A stretch of 64,000 nt of DNA from Hyphomonas sp. Mor2 (GTDB lineage: Bacteria > Pseudomonadota > Alphaproteobacteria > Caulobacterales > Hyphomonadaceae), in the NCBI RefSeq assembly GCF_001854405.1, contig NZ_CP017718.1, positions 1,612,001 to 1,676,000 on the forward strand, in the 5' to 3' direction. The position numbers and the translations under genes are program-made. This document shows positions 34,751-41,979 of the stretch, piece by piece (positions within the stretch are counted from its first letter, which is position 1; the number at the start of each line of letters is the position of its first letter). The notes below the pieces were generated by a model. The model did not search any database and was not told the DNA's origin. It was given only the letters and a program-made list of their open reading frames with translations.

Positions 34751-35045
34751 TTTCGGATCCGAATTTGATAACGTCGTCTGGCAGACGGATAACTCCACAA
34801 ACGAGGCGCTCGCATTGTACAAACTAGATCAAGTGATTTCGGCCCTGGACAAGTTCTGTCGAACCAACGGTGAGTCGATTGAAGAGCGTGAGAAACGACT
34901 AGGGGCTCAACACGCCCCACTGAGAGATGGCTTAATCAAAGCGGGTGATCCCGTCATAAATAGAAACATCAAGCTGGCATTGAGCGAGCTACAGATCGAC
35001 CCCGATGAGTTCTGGCCTTATCTTGATGAGCAGGTCAATTTATGA
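34692..35045 (+). CDS. doubtful small protein overlapping the TonB-domain gene
   Basis: This frame overlaps the preceding gene by 59 nt and continues for about 100 codons as a plausible soluble, charged protein (LYKLDQVISALDKFCRTNG, REKRLGAQHAPLRDG, IDPDEFWPYLDEQV). The part after 34750 looks like real protein, but no ATG with a ribosome site follows the upstream stop. It may be a translated downstream cistron starting at 34692, or the remnant of a gene that lost its 5' end. I do not recognise it. Confidence 0.3.
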   Translation: MGVLSTATNSSTRSHLNFNNFGSEFDNVVWQTDNSTNEALALYKLDQVISALDKFCRTNGESIEEREKRLGAQHAPLRDGLIKAGDPVINRNIKLALSELQIDPDEFWPYLDEQVNL

Positions 35046-35046
35046 T

Positions 35047-35070
35047 GCCCGCTTTGATGCCGATAGGAGA
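35047..35070. repeat. REP-like palindrome, copy 4 (degenerate)
   Basis: GCCCGCTTTGATGCCGATAG followed by GAGA keeps the left arm and a weak right arm. Confidence 0.45.
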
Positions 35071-35114
35071 AATCCGCTAAGGGTCAGGGGGAGACGTTAG
35101 CAGTTGGAAGATTT

Positions 35115-35489
35115 CTATTCGGATTCCGCTGCTTCCAACTCAACGGGCGGAACCATACTTTCAATCTCTACGATGCTCGGAAATTCACCTTCCAAAAGCT
35201 TATACCGGCCTTCGATTTTTACTCTTTGGCCCACAAGTTCTGAAAACGTTTCCGACCAAATATATCTTATGTCACCCACGAAAACATAGTGCTCGCCGTC
35301 ACTTGCGCGAAAAATGTAATCGTTTCGCCACCATTCGAGCTCTCCCGTCACACTGCATCGACCAAACGTGCTATAGCTTTCTGGATGTTCCGCGACTTCC
35401 AAGCAGTCTTGGATCGTATCATCCTGTCCGCACGCCGGGACCATGATCAGAACACACCCTAAGATTACAACCGAACGTAACATTCGCAT
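35115..35489 (-). CDS. small lipoprotein, OB-like fold possible
   Basis: This 124-aa protein has a lipoprotein signal with Cys20 in MVPACGQD. The mature part (CLEVAEHPESYSTFGRCSVTGELEWWRNDYIF, then GQRVKIEGRYKLLEG) reads as a small beta-barrel like the OB-fold outer-membrane proteins that hold a tRNA_anti-type domain. Two further Cys could pair. It is a single gene convergent with the preceding frame. The function is unknown. Confidence 0.6.
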   Translation of the reverse strand: MRMLRSVVILGCVLIMVPACGQDDTIQDCLEVAEHPESYSTFGRCSVTGELEWWRNDYIFRASDGEHYVFVGDIRYIWSETFSELVGQRVKIEGRYKLLEGEFPSIVEIESMVPPVELEAAESE

Positions 35490-35533
35490 TAATTAGCGGT
35501 TCGACCTTTCATTTCAAACCCGGCATTTCAAAT

Positions 35534-35583
35534 GGCCCCTCCGACACCGAAAGGAGACGTCGGCTTTGCCGCCGTAAGCGGAC
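35534..35583. repeat. REP-like palindromes, tandem copies 5a and 5b
   Basis: Two copies lie back to back: a degenerate one at 35534-35558 (right part CACCGAAAGGAGAC) and GTCGGCTTTGCCGCCGTAAG with CGGAC at 35559-35583. They create a spurious N-terminal extension of the following reading frame. Confidence 0.6.
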
Positions 35584-35657
35584 CTCCATTCGCTTCAGGC
35601 TTAGACACAAACTTGCGCGCGAGATCAAGAAATGTATCCTCTTGTTTGAAACGGGTC

Positions 35658-36233
35658 ATGCTCAACATGTCCACCGCACGATTACTTAGCAGTTTCATTG
35701 GCGCCGCGTCGATTGCCAGCGGCTGCGCAGCGCAAGTGGATGCCCACGACAATGTGGATGGTATCGAGTCTAGTTACTACGCTAAGGCATACGATTGCTA
35801 TGAGAGAAAAGAATACGTGTGCGCAGCTTACCATTTCGATTTATCTATCGAATCCGGCGAAATTCTCGACGAGAAAGCTGAACAGAAAGCCAGGATCGAT
35901 CACGCCTACAGTCTGTTTCTGATAGACCATATGAAAGGCATTAATGAGATTGCGCCAATGTTCGACAAGCGGGCAAATCTGCTTCAAGCGCGCGCGCGCT
36001 TGCAAGAAGCGAACTACTCACCATCATACCTGTTATGGGCTGTGAATATGGAGCTCGTTTATATCGAGGGTTGGTGTTCTGTTTCGTCAAAGAGTCTAAT
36101 CTCAGAAAACCAGGTTATATTGACTGATAGAGATTCCATTCTCGACCGGGAGGGCTACGAAGTAGAAGCGCTTGAAGCGATCCAACACGCGGCAAATGAG
36201 GCGGACTTCGAACTATCGCAATGTCCACTTTGA
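35658..36233 (+). CDS. secreted lipoprotein of unknown function
   Basis: This protein of 191 residues starts at 35658 (or 35667), where a signal sequence ends in the lipobox IASGC. The longer frame from 35532 is rejected because its first codons are the tandem REP-like repeats. The mature part is helical and resembles a TPR/Sel1-like arrangement: YYAKAYDCYERKEYVCAAYHFDLSIESG, then RARLQEANYSPSYLLWAVNMELVYIEGWC. Four Cys are spread along it. Its stop codon lies inside the next REP-like palindrome. I cannot assign a family. Confidence 0.6.
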   Translation: MLNMSTARLLSSFIGAASIASGCAAQVDAHDNVDGIESSYYAKAYDCYERKEYVCAAYHFDLSIESGEILDEKAEQKARIDHAYSLFLIDHMKGINEIAPMFDKRANLLQARARLQEANYSPSYLLWAVNMELVYIEGWCSVSSKSLISENQVILTDRDSILDREGYEVEALEAIQHAANEADFELSQCPL

Positions 36234-36246
36234 CGTGGAAAGCGGT
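36221..36246. repeat. REP-like palindrome, copy 6
   Basis: ATGTCCACTTTGACGTGGAA followed by AGCGGT is a degenerate copy. It supplies the last codons and stop of the lipoprotein gene. Confidence 0.5.
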
Positions 36247-36269
36247 AATGATCGCGCTGGTGCGGTCGA

Positions 36270-36719
36270 TTACTCTTTGACGTCGACGAACACCAAATAT
36301 GGGACGAGCATCAGTGGCCAAAACACTGAGATCAAGGTTGCTGTACTGATGTAATTCAGGTTGGGCGAATTTCTGAGCAGAACAGATGCCATCTTGTAAG
36401 ATGCAAAGAGCCACACGAACATGTTCACGACCACAGCCACATCCTCCGAGAATGGAATTGAGGCAGATAGTGCAACTAGCGAGATAATGATCGCGGCAGC
36501 GTAGAAGATAGCTATCGCTTTCCACTCCCCACTCTTGATCGTGAGAATCACGGGCATCATCACCATAGTAAGAAATGTGAGCACGTGGAAACCGAATCCG
36601 ACGTGTTGAAGACCAGCAATCCAAAACACTGTTCCCAGGAGATAGGAGACCCAAACGAGGACAAGTGCGGAAATCAGCAGGGCACGCATTCCGAAGCAGG
36701 AATACGCGTTATCGTGCAT
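36270..36719 (-). CDS. small four-helix membrane protein
   Basis: This protein of up to 149 residues has four hydrophobic segments (about residues 12-34, 40-60, 67-88 and 92-112) and a fifth weak one near the C-terminus. There is no conserved motif that I recognise. An internal ATG at 36689 (MRALLISALV) is an equally good start; neither has a clear ribosome site. It converges on the preceding lipoprotein gene. Confidence 0.5.
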   Translation of the reverse strand: MHDNAYSCFGMRALLISALVLVWVSYLLGTVFWIAGLQHVGFGFHVLTFLTMVMMPVILTIKSGEWKAIAIFYAAAIIISLVALSASIPFSEDVAVVVNMFVWLFASYKMASVLLRNSPNLNYISTATLISVFWPLMLVPYLVFVDVKE

Positions 36720-36763
36720 GACGCAAGCGATCGATTTCGAATGAGAAAAGTACTCGTATTTAG

Positions 36764-36788
36764 GTCCGCTTTGACGCCGGAAAGCGAA
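36764..36788. repeat. REP-like palindrome, copy 7
   Basis: GTCCGCTTTGACGCCGGAAA followed by GCGAA has an intact left arm and a shortened right arm. Confidence 0.55.
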
Positions 36789-36863
36789 ATTTCAAATTCG
36801 TTCAAACTCATATCGTGAAGACGATTCTTTCCCACTTCTTGCGGGATCGGACCGACATGACCT

Positions 36864-37328
36864 ATGAAGACTATTATGTGGAAGCACGCGGTTGTTTGTT
36901 TAAGTTTGGCGACATGCACTGAATATGCATCTGCTTGTATGTCGTCTGCTTCTATTCAACACATACTGTTGAATGACATTCCAGATACTGCTCATGATTC
37001 CGAGTTCGTTGCCTTCGTCAGCGCAACCGCAGACAGTCAGTTTATCCCGATGGACATAGATATAACCGACATTGCGCGGTTGCGAGAAGGAGGCTTTCCA
37101 ACGAATGTGGGTGCTTTTCTCGAAGTCATGAACAGCGAAACCCATCCACAGCTCGTGGGACATGAGGTTTACATTGAGTATCTCTCTACATCGTGCGGAC
37201 CAAAGCGAATGACGGCTGGAGATTCGGGGTACGTTCTGGGAGTCGTCAGTGAGACTGTCGACGGACGAACGGCGGCCTCTGTGGTTGCGCGTCAATGGCC
37301 ACGTAGCGCGCTCACGAGCGCCGACTAA
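36864..37328 (+). CDS. secreted protein of unknown function
   Basis: This 154-aa protein has an N-terminal signal sequence (KHAVVCLSLATCTEYASA) and a compact mature part with Cys in SACMSS and TSCGPKRM. The stretch HPQLVGHEVYIEYLSTSCGP suggests an envelope beta-domain. No family is recognised and the start has only a weak ribosome site. It stands alone between REP-like palindromes. Confidence 0.5.
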   Translation: MKTIMWKHAVVCLSLATCTEYASACMSSASIQHILLNDIPDTAHDSEFVAFVSATADSQFIPMDIDITDIARLREGGFPTNVGAFLEVMNSETHPQLVGHEVYIEYLSTSCGPKRMTAGDSGYVLGVVSETVDGRTAASVVARQWPRSALTSAD

Positions 37329-37369
37329 CCGAATTGGTAACTGGCTCCGCCTGGAAGTATGAAATGCCG

Positions 37370-37404
37370 CTAATGTCCGCTTTGACGCCGAAAGGAGACA
37401 TTAG
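37370..37404. repeat. REP-like palindrome, copy 8 (best hairpin)
   Basis: Arms CTAATGTC..CTTT and AAAG..GACATTAG pair over 35 nt, leaving two mismatched positions in each arm. Confidence 0.7.
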
Positions 37405-37408
37405 CTTT

Positions 37409-37435
37409 ATGTCCGCTTTTGCTCGCAATGCGGAG
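37409..37435. repeat. REP-like palindrome, copy 9
   Basis: ATGTCCGCTTTTGCTCGCAA followed by TGCGGA lies 4 nt after copy 8 and shares the TTTTGCTCG centre with copy 10. Confidence 0.55.
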
Positions 37436-37437
37436 AT

Positions 37438-37465
37438 AGAGGTGCTTCCTGAGTGAAGCACCTCT
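37438..37465. terminator. perfect 11-bp hairpin between convergent genes
   Basis: AGAGGTGCTTC and GAAGCACCTCT pair perfectly around a 6-nt loop. It lies between the end of the secreted-protein gene and the end of the DM13 gene on the other strand. No U-run follows on either strand. Confidence 0.5.
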
Positions 37466-37490
37466 AAAATCGTCAACCAGAGAAAGTGGC

Positions 37491-37928
37491 TTAAAGATCT
37501 CCGCCACCCCAAAGCACAGAGTAGGCTTCGCAGTGAACCAATACGCTGTTGAAGTTCGATAGATCGACTCCGGCTGGAACTTCATATTCCTGAGCACCTT
37601 TTGTCGATTTCAGCTCGCCAATGTTGATGGCGCCATTCACAGCCGTTTTTCCGGTAACTTCAGAAACTGTTTGTGGAGACAGAAATATCTTGAGATCAGG
37701 TCCATTGGCCGCGCGAAAGTCTTCACCGAATACGATGAAGGTCTTGTCGCCGCGCTGGACGACTTCCCAAGCGCCTTTAAGCTTCTTTTTCTTCTTGATG
37801 AAATCGCCGGACGGAAGCTCTGCCGCGTTCGTAACAGATTCTGTTTCTGCGAATGATGTTGGTGTGAATGCAACAACACCAGCGAGGCCAACTGCGAACG
37901 CAGCTGCGATTGAGGAAAACTTGATCAT
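37491..37928 (-). CDS. DM13-domain secreted protein
   Basis: This 145-aa exported protein has a signal peptide ending at TSFAE and one DM13 domain: KGAWEVVQRGDKTFIVFGEDF, NGPDLKIFLSP, GAQEYEVPAGVDLSNFNSVLVHC and the near-terminal SVLWGGGDL. DM13 domains are thought to take part in redox or electron transfer through a conserved Cys, which is present in VHCEAYSVLW. The KKKKK run after the signal region is notable. It is followed on the other side by a PepSY protein. Its partner is unknown. Confidence 0.88.
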   Translation of the reverse strand: MIKFSSIAAAFAVGLAGVVAFTPTSFAETESVTNAAELPSGDFIKKKKKLKGAWEVVQRGDKTFIVFGEDFRAANGPDLKIFLSPQTVSEVTGKTAVNGAINIGELKSTKGAQEYEVPAGVDLSNFNSVLVHCEAYSVLWGGGDL

Positions 37929-38229
37929 TATCTGACTCCAATTTGGTCTAGTGTATCGAGCCGATTTTGGCTTGATCGCTAGTTAGGAAACAGAGCGCGC
38001 ACACGCCAATCACCCATGTTCACAGGCGCGTGCTCTCTTGGTGAAGATTGGTTTTGCATGTCTCCTTTTGCTCGCTGAGCCGCTCAACAAGTGTCTACCT
38101 CACGACCGCACACGGACATCGCGATCGCCAATCTTTGCGGTAAAGAACGAAGTAAACCCCACAGATTTGTCCGCGAGACATTTCTTGCCAAACCAGCTAG
38201 CACTCTCGCGAATTGATCGCGAGTCCCTC
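37929..38229. other. 301-nt intergenic region between DM13 and PepSY genes
   Basis: The only in-frame 5' extension of the PepSY gene through here (from 38038) has no signal or family features, so it is treated as non-coding. A perfect inverted repeat CTCGCGA-N5-TCGCGAG at 38205-38223 lies 6 nt before the PepSY start and could be an operator or mask the ribosome site. Confidence 0.5.
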
Positions 38230-38940
38230 ATGTCGAAAACTGCCCGTCGCGCCGCCCGTGCACACAAAATTATTGGTTTGGTGGCGGGATTGTTGTTGCT
38301 GTCATGGACGGCGAGCGGATTGTTCTTTTCGCTCTATCCGATCGAGACTATTCGCGGGGATCCGTGGCGCCCTGAGATATCGCACGGCAATCTCGCTGAT
38401 ATGACGATCGCCGTGCCCGCTTCGGCGGCAATAGTGGAGGCAGACGCTCAGGTCGAGGCGGCATCTTTAAAGGCGTTTCTCGGCGGGCCGGTATGGATGC
38501 TTCGGACCGAGGTGGGGCAAGTCATGGTTGACGGGATTACAGGCGAGGTGCGTTCGCCCATATCTCAAAGCGATATTGATGAACTAATATCGCGCTTCGA
38601 TGATAGGCCAGTCGGACTGGGAGAGCTGACGGTTACTTATATGATCAGCGAGAATCCCTTGCGCGAATATAGTGGGCCGCTTCCGGCCTGGGTGATTGAA
38701 TATGAACCGCGCAAGCAACGCATATATGTCGATGCCTCGTCTGGAGATATTCGCGCCGTCCGAACCACCAAATGGCGAATTTTCGATGTACTTTGGCGAT
38801 TTCATATTTTGGACGTGACGGGCGATGACCGGTTTGATTCTTGGTGGCTGAAGTTAGCCGCCTTCTTAGGTCTCACAATGGTGCTCAGCGGTTTCATCCT
38901 ATTGGTCGATCGAGCGCTCAAAGCGCGCTTGTTTCGTTAG
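38230..38940 (+). CDS. PepSY-domain membrane protein
   Basis: This 236-aa protein has an N-terminal TM helix (HKIIGLVAGLLLLSWTASGLFF), a periplasmic part with PepSY repeats (VWMLRTEVGQVMVDGITGEV; AWVIEYEPRKQRIYVDASSGDI), and a C-terminal TM helix after WRIFDVLWRFHILDV. PepSY-TM proteins are often reductases or accessory proteins in iron and copper handling. The ATG at 38230 is chosen because family similarity begins there; upstream codons do not fit. It is paralogous to the protein at 44208-44939 on the other side of the integrative element. Confidence 0.82.
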   Translation: MSKTARRAARAHKIIGLVAGLLLLSWTASGLFFSLYPIETIRGDPWRPEISHGNLADMTIAVPASAAIVEADAQVEAASLKAFLGGPVWMLRTEVGQVMVDGITGEVRSPISQSDIDELISRFDDRPVGLGELTVTYMISENPLREYSGPLPAWVIEYEPRKQRIYVDASSGDIRAVRTTKWRIFDVLWRFHILDVTGDDRFDSWWLKLAAFLGLTMVLSGFILLVDRALKARLFR

Positions 38941-39241
38941 ACAATCTCGCACCCAGGAAGGCTCCTGGCGTAATCAATTGTTTATGATGATGTAATGGTA
39001 CGTGCATTGCGGCTCCGCGGAATTTGTTTCTTATATTCGGCATCATAGCCGATGCTATCGAGCGGATACATTCTGTAATCGTCTTAGGGCAATTTAAGCA
39101 GCTCAGCTTATGTCTGCTTTTGCTCGAAAGCAGACTTAGAATGGGACGCTGGTGGGGTTGACCGACACTGCATTGATCTAAGCCGCTGATTAGACTATCG
39201 AAACGGCGGGATAGAGGCGGACTGCTCATCCTTCGAATGTG
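38941..39241. other. 301-nt intergenic region with the last REP-like copy
   Basis: No gene is seen. It carries REP-like copy 10 at 39107-39140 and borders the left end of the integrative element; no attachment repeat was recognised here. Confidence 0.5.
39107..39140. repeat. REP-like palindrome, copy 10
   Basis: GTCTGCTTT and GAAAGCAGAC-type arms pair perfectly around TGCTC, with compensating C-to-T and G-to-A changes relative to the consensus. Confidence 0.7.
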
Positions 39242-39829
39242 TTAGCTGAAGGAACTCGCCCATTTGAGTTCCATGGCCGTTTCGATGCGATATATCTCAT
39301 CCCGGATCTTGCGATAGGTTTGTGCGTGCATGTGCTTCGGACGAGAAACGGCTGAGAGGTAGTGAGGATCGCTGAGCACCTGAGACCTGAGCTTTGCCAC
39401 TTTGACCATCGATCGGTCATCTTCGCGCATGCGACGACTCTGGTAAGTTAATCCAAGGCAAATTCGACAGGCTACGCGCGCGGAATGAATATAGAGGTGC
39501 TGCCGCCCAGACGCACAACATGGACAAAGAAACGTTGCGGATGTTCCCCCAAATCGACAATCCCAGGTCCTGATGCCAATTTTTTCGTTCACCGGAACCC
39601 AAAGGCTATCCGGAGTTTCCTGCCAATCGAAGCGTAGCTGCAGCTGTCCTTTTTCGACCCGCGCATCAATAACAGCTTCAACATCTCCATCTACACTCCA
39701 GGTGATCGTTCCAGACACACCATCTTTGAGCGCTCCAAGGCGATACAATACCGGGGCATCTAATCGAATTTGGTTCTCGATCGTATCTCTATGTCGTTTA
39801 TTCCAGCCGCCGCTTCCCATACCGCCCAT
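39242..39829 (-). CDS. zinc-ribbon protein of mobile elements
   Basis: This 195-aa protein begins MGGMGSGGWN, the start typical of a family common in phages and integrative elements. A double zinc knuckle follows: FLCPCCASGRQHLYIH and VACRICLGLTYQSRR. The part before it is a beta-rich domain (GTITWSVDGDVEAVIDARV). The biochemical role is unknown. The start at 39829 is set by AAAGGG 6 nt upstream; a longer frame to 39937 is unlikely. It lies last in the element, after a 228-nt structured spacer. Confidence 0.75.
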   Translation of the reverse strand: MGGMGSGGWNKRHRDTIENQIRLDAPVLYRLGALKDGVSGTITWSVDGDVEAVIDARVEKGQLQLRFDWQETPDSLWVPVNEKIGIRTWDCRFGGTSATFLCPCCASGRQHLYIHSARVACRICLGLTYQSRRMREDDRSMVKVAKLRSQVLSDPHYLSAVSRPKHMHAQTYRKIRDEIYRIETAMELKWASSFS

Positions 39830-39950
39830 CTTGGACCCTTTCCCGATTTGTCGAAATCTCCTGCAAAGTTGGCGGTCAATAGGTGACAAATGACATGTGA
39901 GTGCGACTTTGAAGCGAAGAAATACCAGAGAAATCAAACAGCTTTTTGGA

Positions 39951-40030
39951 AGTGACAGTTTTTATTCAAACTTTTCCTCACAGAGGGGAAGAGTAAGAAA
40001 GTTTGGTTTGAAAGTGGCATAACCGTCACT
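39951..40030. other. nested inverted repeat beside helicase gene
   Basis: Outer arms AGTGACAGTT (39951-39960) and AACCGTCACT (40021-40030) match at 9 of 10 positions. Inside lie TTCAAAC (39965-39971) and GTTTGAA (40006-40012), and in the middle CCTC/GAGG. All are centred near 39990. It sits between the helicase stop and the zinc-ribbon gene and could be a structured RNA, a terminator or a replication origin. Confidence 0.45.
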
Positions 40031-40057
40031 CCCTTAGGCTCTCGATTCCTGCTTTTC

Positions 40058-41443
40058 TCACTGATCGCCCCTCGGTTGCGATGGAGTCAGACCGGTGAGC
40101 AGCTTTTGATTGGCGCCTCTGACAAAACCAATTTCGCCGTACTTCCCTTGATTGAACACCTGAGAGAACTTGGTGCGGCTCACGATGTCTCGCGCTCTAA
40201 TCTTCTCGACGACGCACCACTGGCAGAATGATGCATAGGCTTCAGCGACATCCCATCGATGGTCTGGGTTTCCGGTCACCTCAGCACAGTCTGATAGCCA
40301 GCTTCCGATCGGATCATCCAGTCTTGCCCACATCGAGATGATTTCATCACTGGATGGAATTTCGGTGAATTTACCTTGCCGGATCAGGCGAAGGGCTCCT
40401 CCAACCGCCCAGTCAATCAGTTGCGGGAGCTCTAATTCCGCGATCTCCCTACCGATATCATTCATGCGTTCGTTCTCAGGAATGGTGCGCGCGAAATGAA
40501 CAATCCGAAAGCGCCGTCTGACACCATGGTCCAACCCATCGATGAAAGTGGGCAGAGAGTTTGTTGTGAACACGTGCTGAGCAATTGGCACAAATCGAAT
40601 TGCCTTCTTGTAAATTGGACGCGCTGTGATCGGGTCTTTGCTGATCGCGGCTTTCAAGTTCTCCGAAGCAATTGATTTGTCACCGATTTCATCTGCTGCA
40701 TTCAGCACCTTCCCATCCAAATCGCAAATCAGTCGCTCATCACATAGCTGGCGCGGAGACAACGAAGCCTGAGCGTGGTCTGGGATCAATCCCCGCAAAA
40801 TCTCCAGAAACTGGGACTTACCATTCGCGGCCAGGGGACCGAACAAAAGTATAGCTTTTCGGGAACTCAGCTTGATAGAGCCCCCCAAAATGACCGCTCC
40901 GGCGACCTCTTGTAGAACCTTTGTTTTCTCGACCTTTTCTGGGTCGCCTTTGAAGCTACCTTCAAGGTACGTATTGAGTAGGAGCGATTTTTCGTCCGGA
41001 TCATACTTTCTAGGAAGCGGCCATCGGACATGCAGATTGTACCTATTTAGTAGTGCCTCGTCATGCGGCTCCGGCTTCAGTCCATCACCATCTAATGCCA
41101 GGAATTTGTTGCTGAACGGAATCCCTGGGGCGGCGTACTTGAAACCATCTTCGTTCTCGGCGGATTCGTGAATCAGCTCCCATACAGCCTTGAGCATCCG
41201 GTTCGAGATTTTGATCGGTCGATGAGGAGCGATTTGAGGGCATCGGCCATCAAACGATTTGATCTCGTTGAGGATTAGGGCTTTCGGGATTTCCCGCCAG
41301 TAACGAACGTCCCATCCATAGAGGATATGGTTGACGCTAAACACGCGTAGATATCGCTCATTCAGAGATTGGATGACCAGTTTAGCGATTTCATTTTCTG
41401 ATCCCAGCTTAAAAGTCGGTCGATTTTGATCGTCATCGCTCAT
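40058..41443 (-). CDS. SF3/D5-type replicative helicase of mobile element
   Basis: This 461-aa protein has an N-terminal D5-like region (YLRVFSVNHILYGWDVRYW; APGIPFSNKFLAL) and an SF3 helicase core. Walker A is GPLAANGKSQ, Walker B-like is NAADEIGD, and motif C is HVFTTNSLPTF, followed by GVRRRFRIVHF with arginine fingers. The C-terminal 100 residues look like a DNA-binding winged helix (AYASFCQWCVV). Such proteins load at an element origin; the separate primase half of P4 alpha is missing. The ATG at 41443 follows GGAGG; it overlaps the preceding stop in an ATGA arrangement. Confidence 0.85.
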   Translation of the reverse strand: MSDDDQNRPTFKLGSENEIAKLVIQSLNERYLRVFSVNHILYGWDVRYWREIPKALILNEIKSFDGRCPQIAPHRPIKISNRMLKAVWELIHESAENEDGFKYAAPGIPFSNKFLALDGDGLKPEPHDEALLNRYNLHVRWPLPRKYDPDEKSLLLNTYLEGSFKGDPEKVEKTKVLQEVAGAVILGGSIKLSSRKAILLFGPLAANGKSQFLEILRGLIPDHAQASLSPRQLCDERLICDLDGKVLNAADEIGDKSIASENLKAAISKDPITARPIYKKAIRFVPIAQHVFTTNSLPTFIDGLDHGVRRRFRIVHFARTIPENERMNDIGREIAELELPQLIDWAVGGALRLIRQGKFTEIPSSDEIISMWARLDDPIGSWLSDCAEVTGNPDHRWDVAEAYASFCQWCVVEKIRARDIVSRTKFSQVFNQGKYGEIGFVRGANQKLLTGLTPSQPRGDQ

Positions 41444-41673
41444 TTCCACCTCCGAGATTTTGCTTCAGGTGGAAGATCAATCAGTCCCATTTCATCGTCT
41501 TTGATCAGGTCCTCCAACTCGCCGAACAGGCGCCTCACCCTGGGTTCGACGGCTTTAGGAAGCGCTTCGAGCTTCAGCAGGAGGAAATAGTGTCCGAATA
41601 TAGCAGAGAACTTTTCTCTGAGTCCTAGCGCCCCGGGTCTGAACTTAATCCGCTTAGGTTGATAGAGGGTCAT
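41440..41673 (-). CDS. small protein of integrative element
   Basis: This is a basic, helical 77-aa protein of unknown function (REKFSAIFGHYFLLLKLEALPK; RVRRLFGELEDLIKDDE). It overlaps the genes on both sides by ATGA, between the AlpA-like regulator and the helicase. GGAG lies 7 nt before the start. It may be a helicase-loading or regulatory partner by position only. Confidence 0.65.
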   Translation of the reverse strand: MTLYQPKRIKFRPGALGLREKFSAIFGHYFLLLKLEALPKAVEPRVRRLFGELEDLIKDDEMGLIDLPPEAKSRRWK

Positions 41674-41876
41674 TTCGAGCTCCCTCGTTTCAGTGCAGAG
41701 TCGAGCCAGGCCTCAATGTCCGAAATCTTGATTAGCCGCCGACTGCCGATCTTGAATGAAGGGATTTGGTTTTGGGCCAGTAGTTCGTAGAGCTTTGTTC
41801 TCCCAATACCGGCAAGCTTTGCGCCGTCAGCCGGGGAAACGGCGAGTGGTAAAAAAGGATGTTTAGAATCTGCCAT
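41670..41876 (-). CDS. AlpA/excisionase-type helix-turn-helix regulator
   Basis: This 68-aa MerR-like winged helix reads LAVSPADGAKLAGIGRTKLYELLAQ, then IPSFKIGSRRLIKISDIEAWLDSAL, the pattern of AlpA and Xis proteins. Members activate integrase expression or direct excision. The ATG at 41876 has AGGAGG 5 nt upstream; an ATG at 41897 is in frame but less likely. It opens the regulator-helicase operon of the element. Confidence 0.88.
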   Translation of the reverse strand: MADSKHPFLPLAVSPADGAKLAGIGRTKLYELLAQNQIPSFKIGSRRLIKISDIEAWLDSALKRGSSK

Positions 41877-41979
41877 CGTGTCCTCCTGAATCCGCACGGG
41901 ATTGTGCGAAGTCAGGCGATACGGCGATCATTTTGGTACATTAAGAGCGATCGATCCCAAATCACATTTGGGCGCAGTT

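Noticed and set aside
33217-39140. Integron cassette array with attC sites.
   Set aside because: The palindromes lack the conserved GTTRRRY and RYYYAAC ends, genes face both ways, and no integron-type integrase with its extra domain is present.
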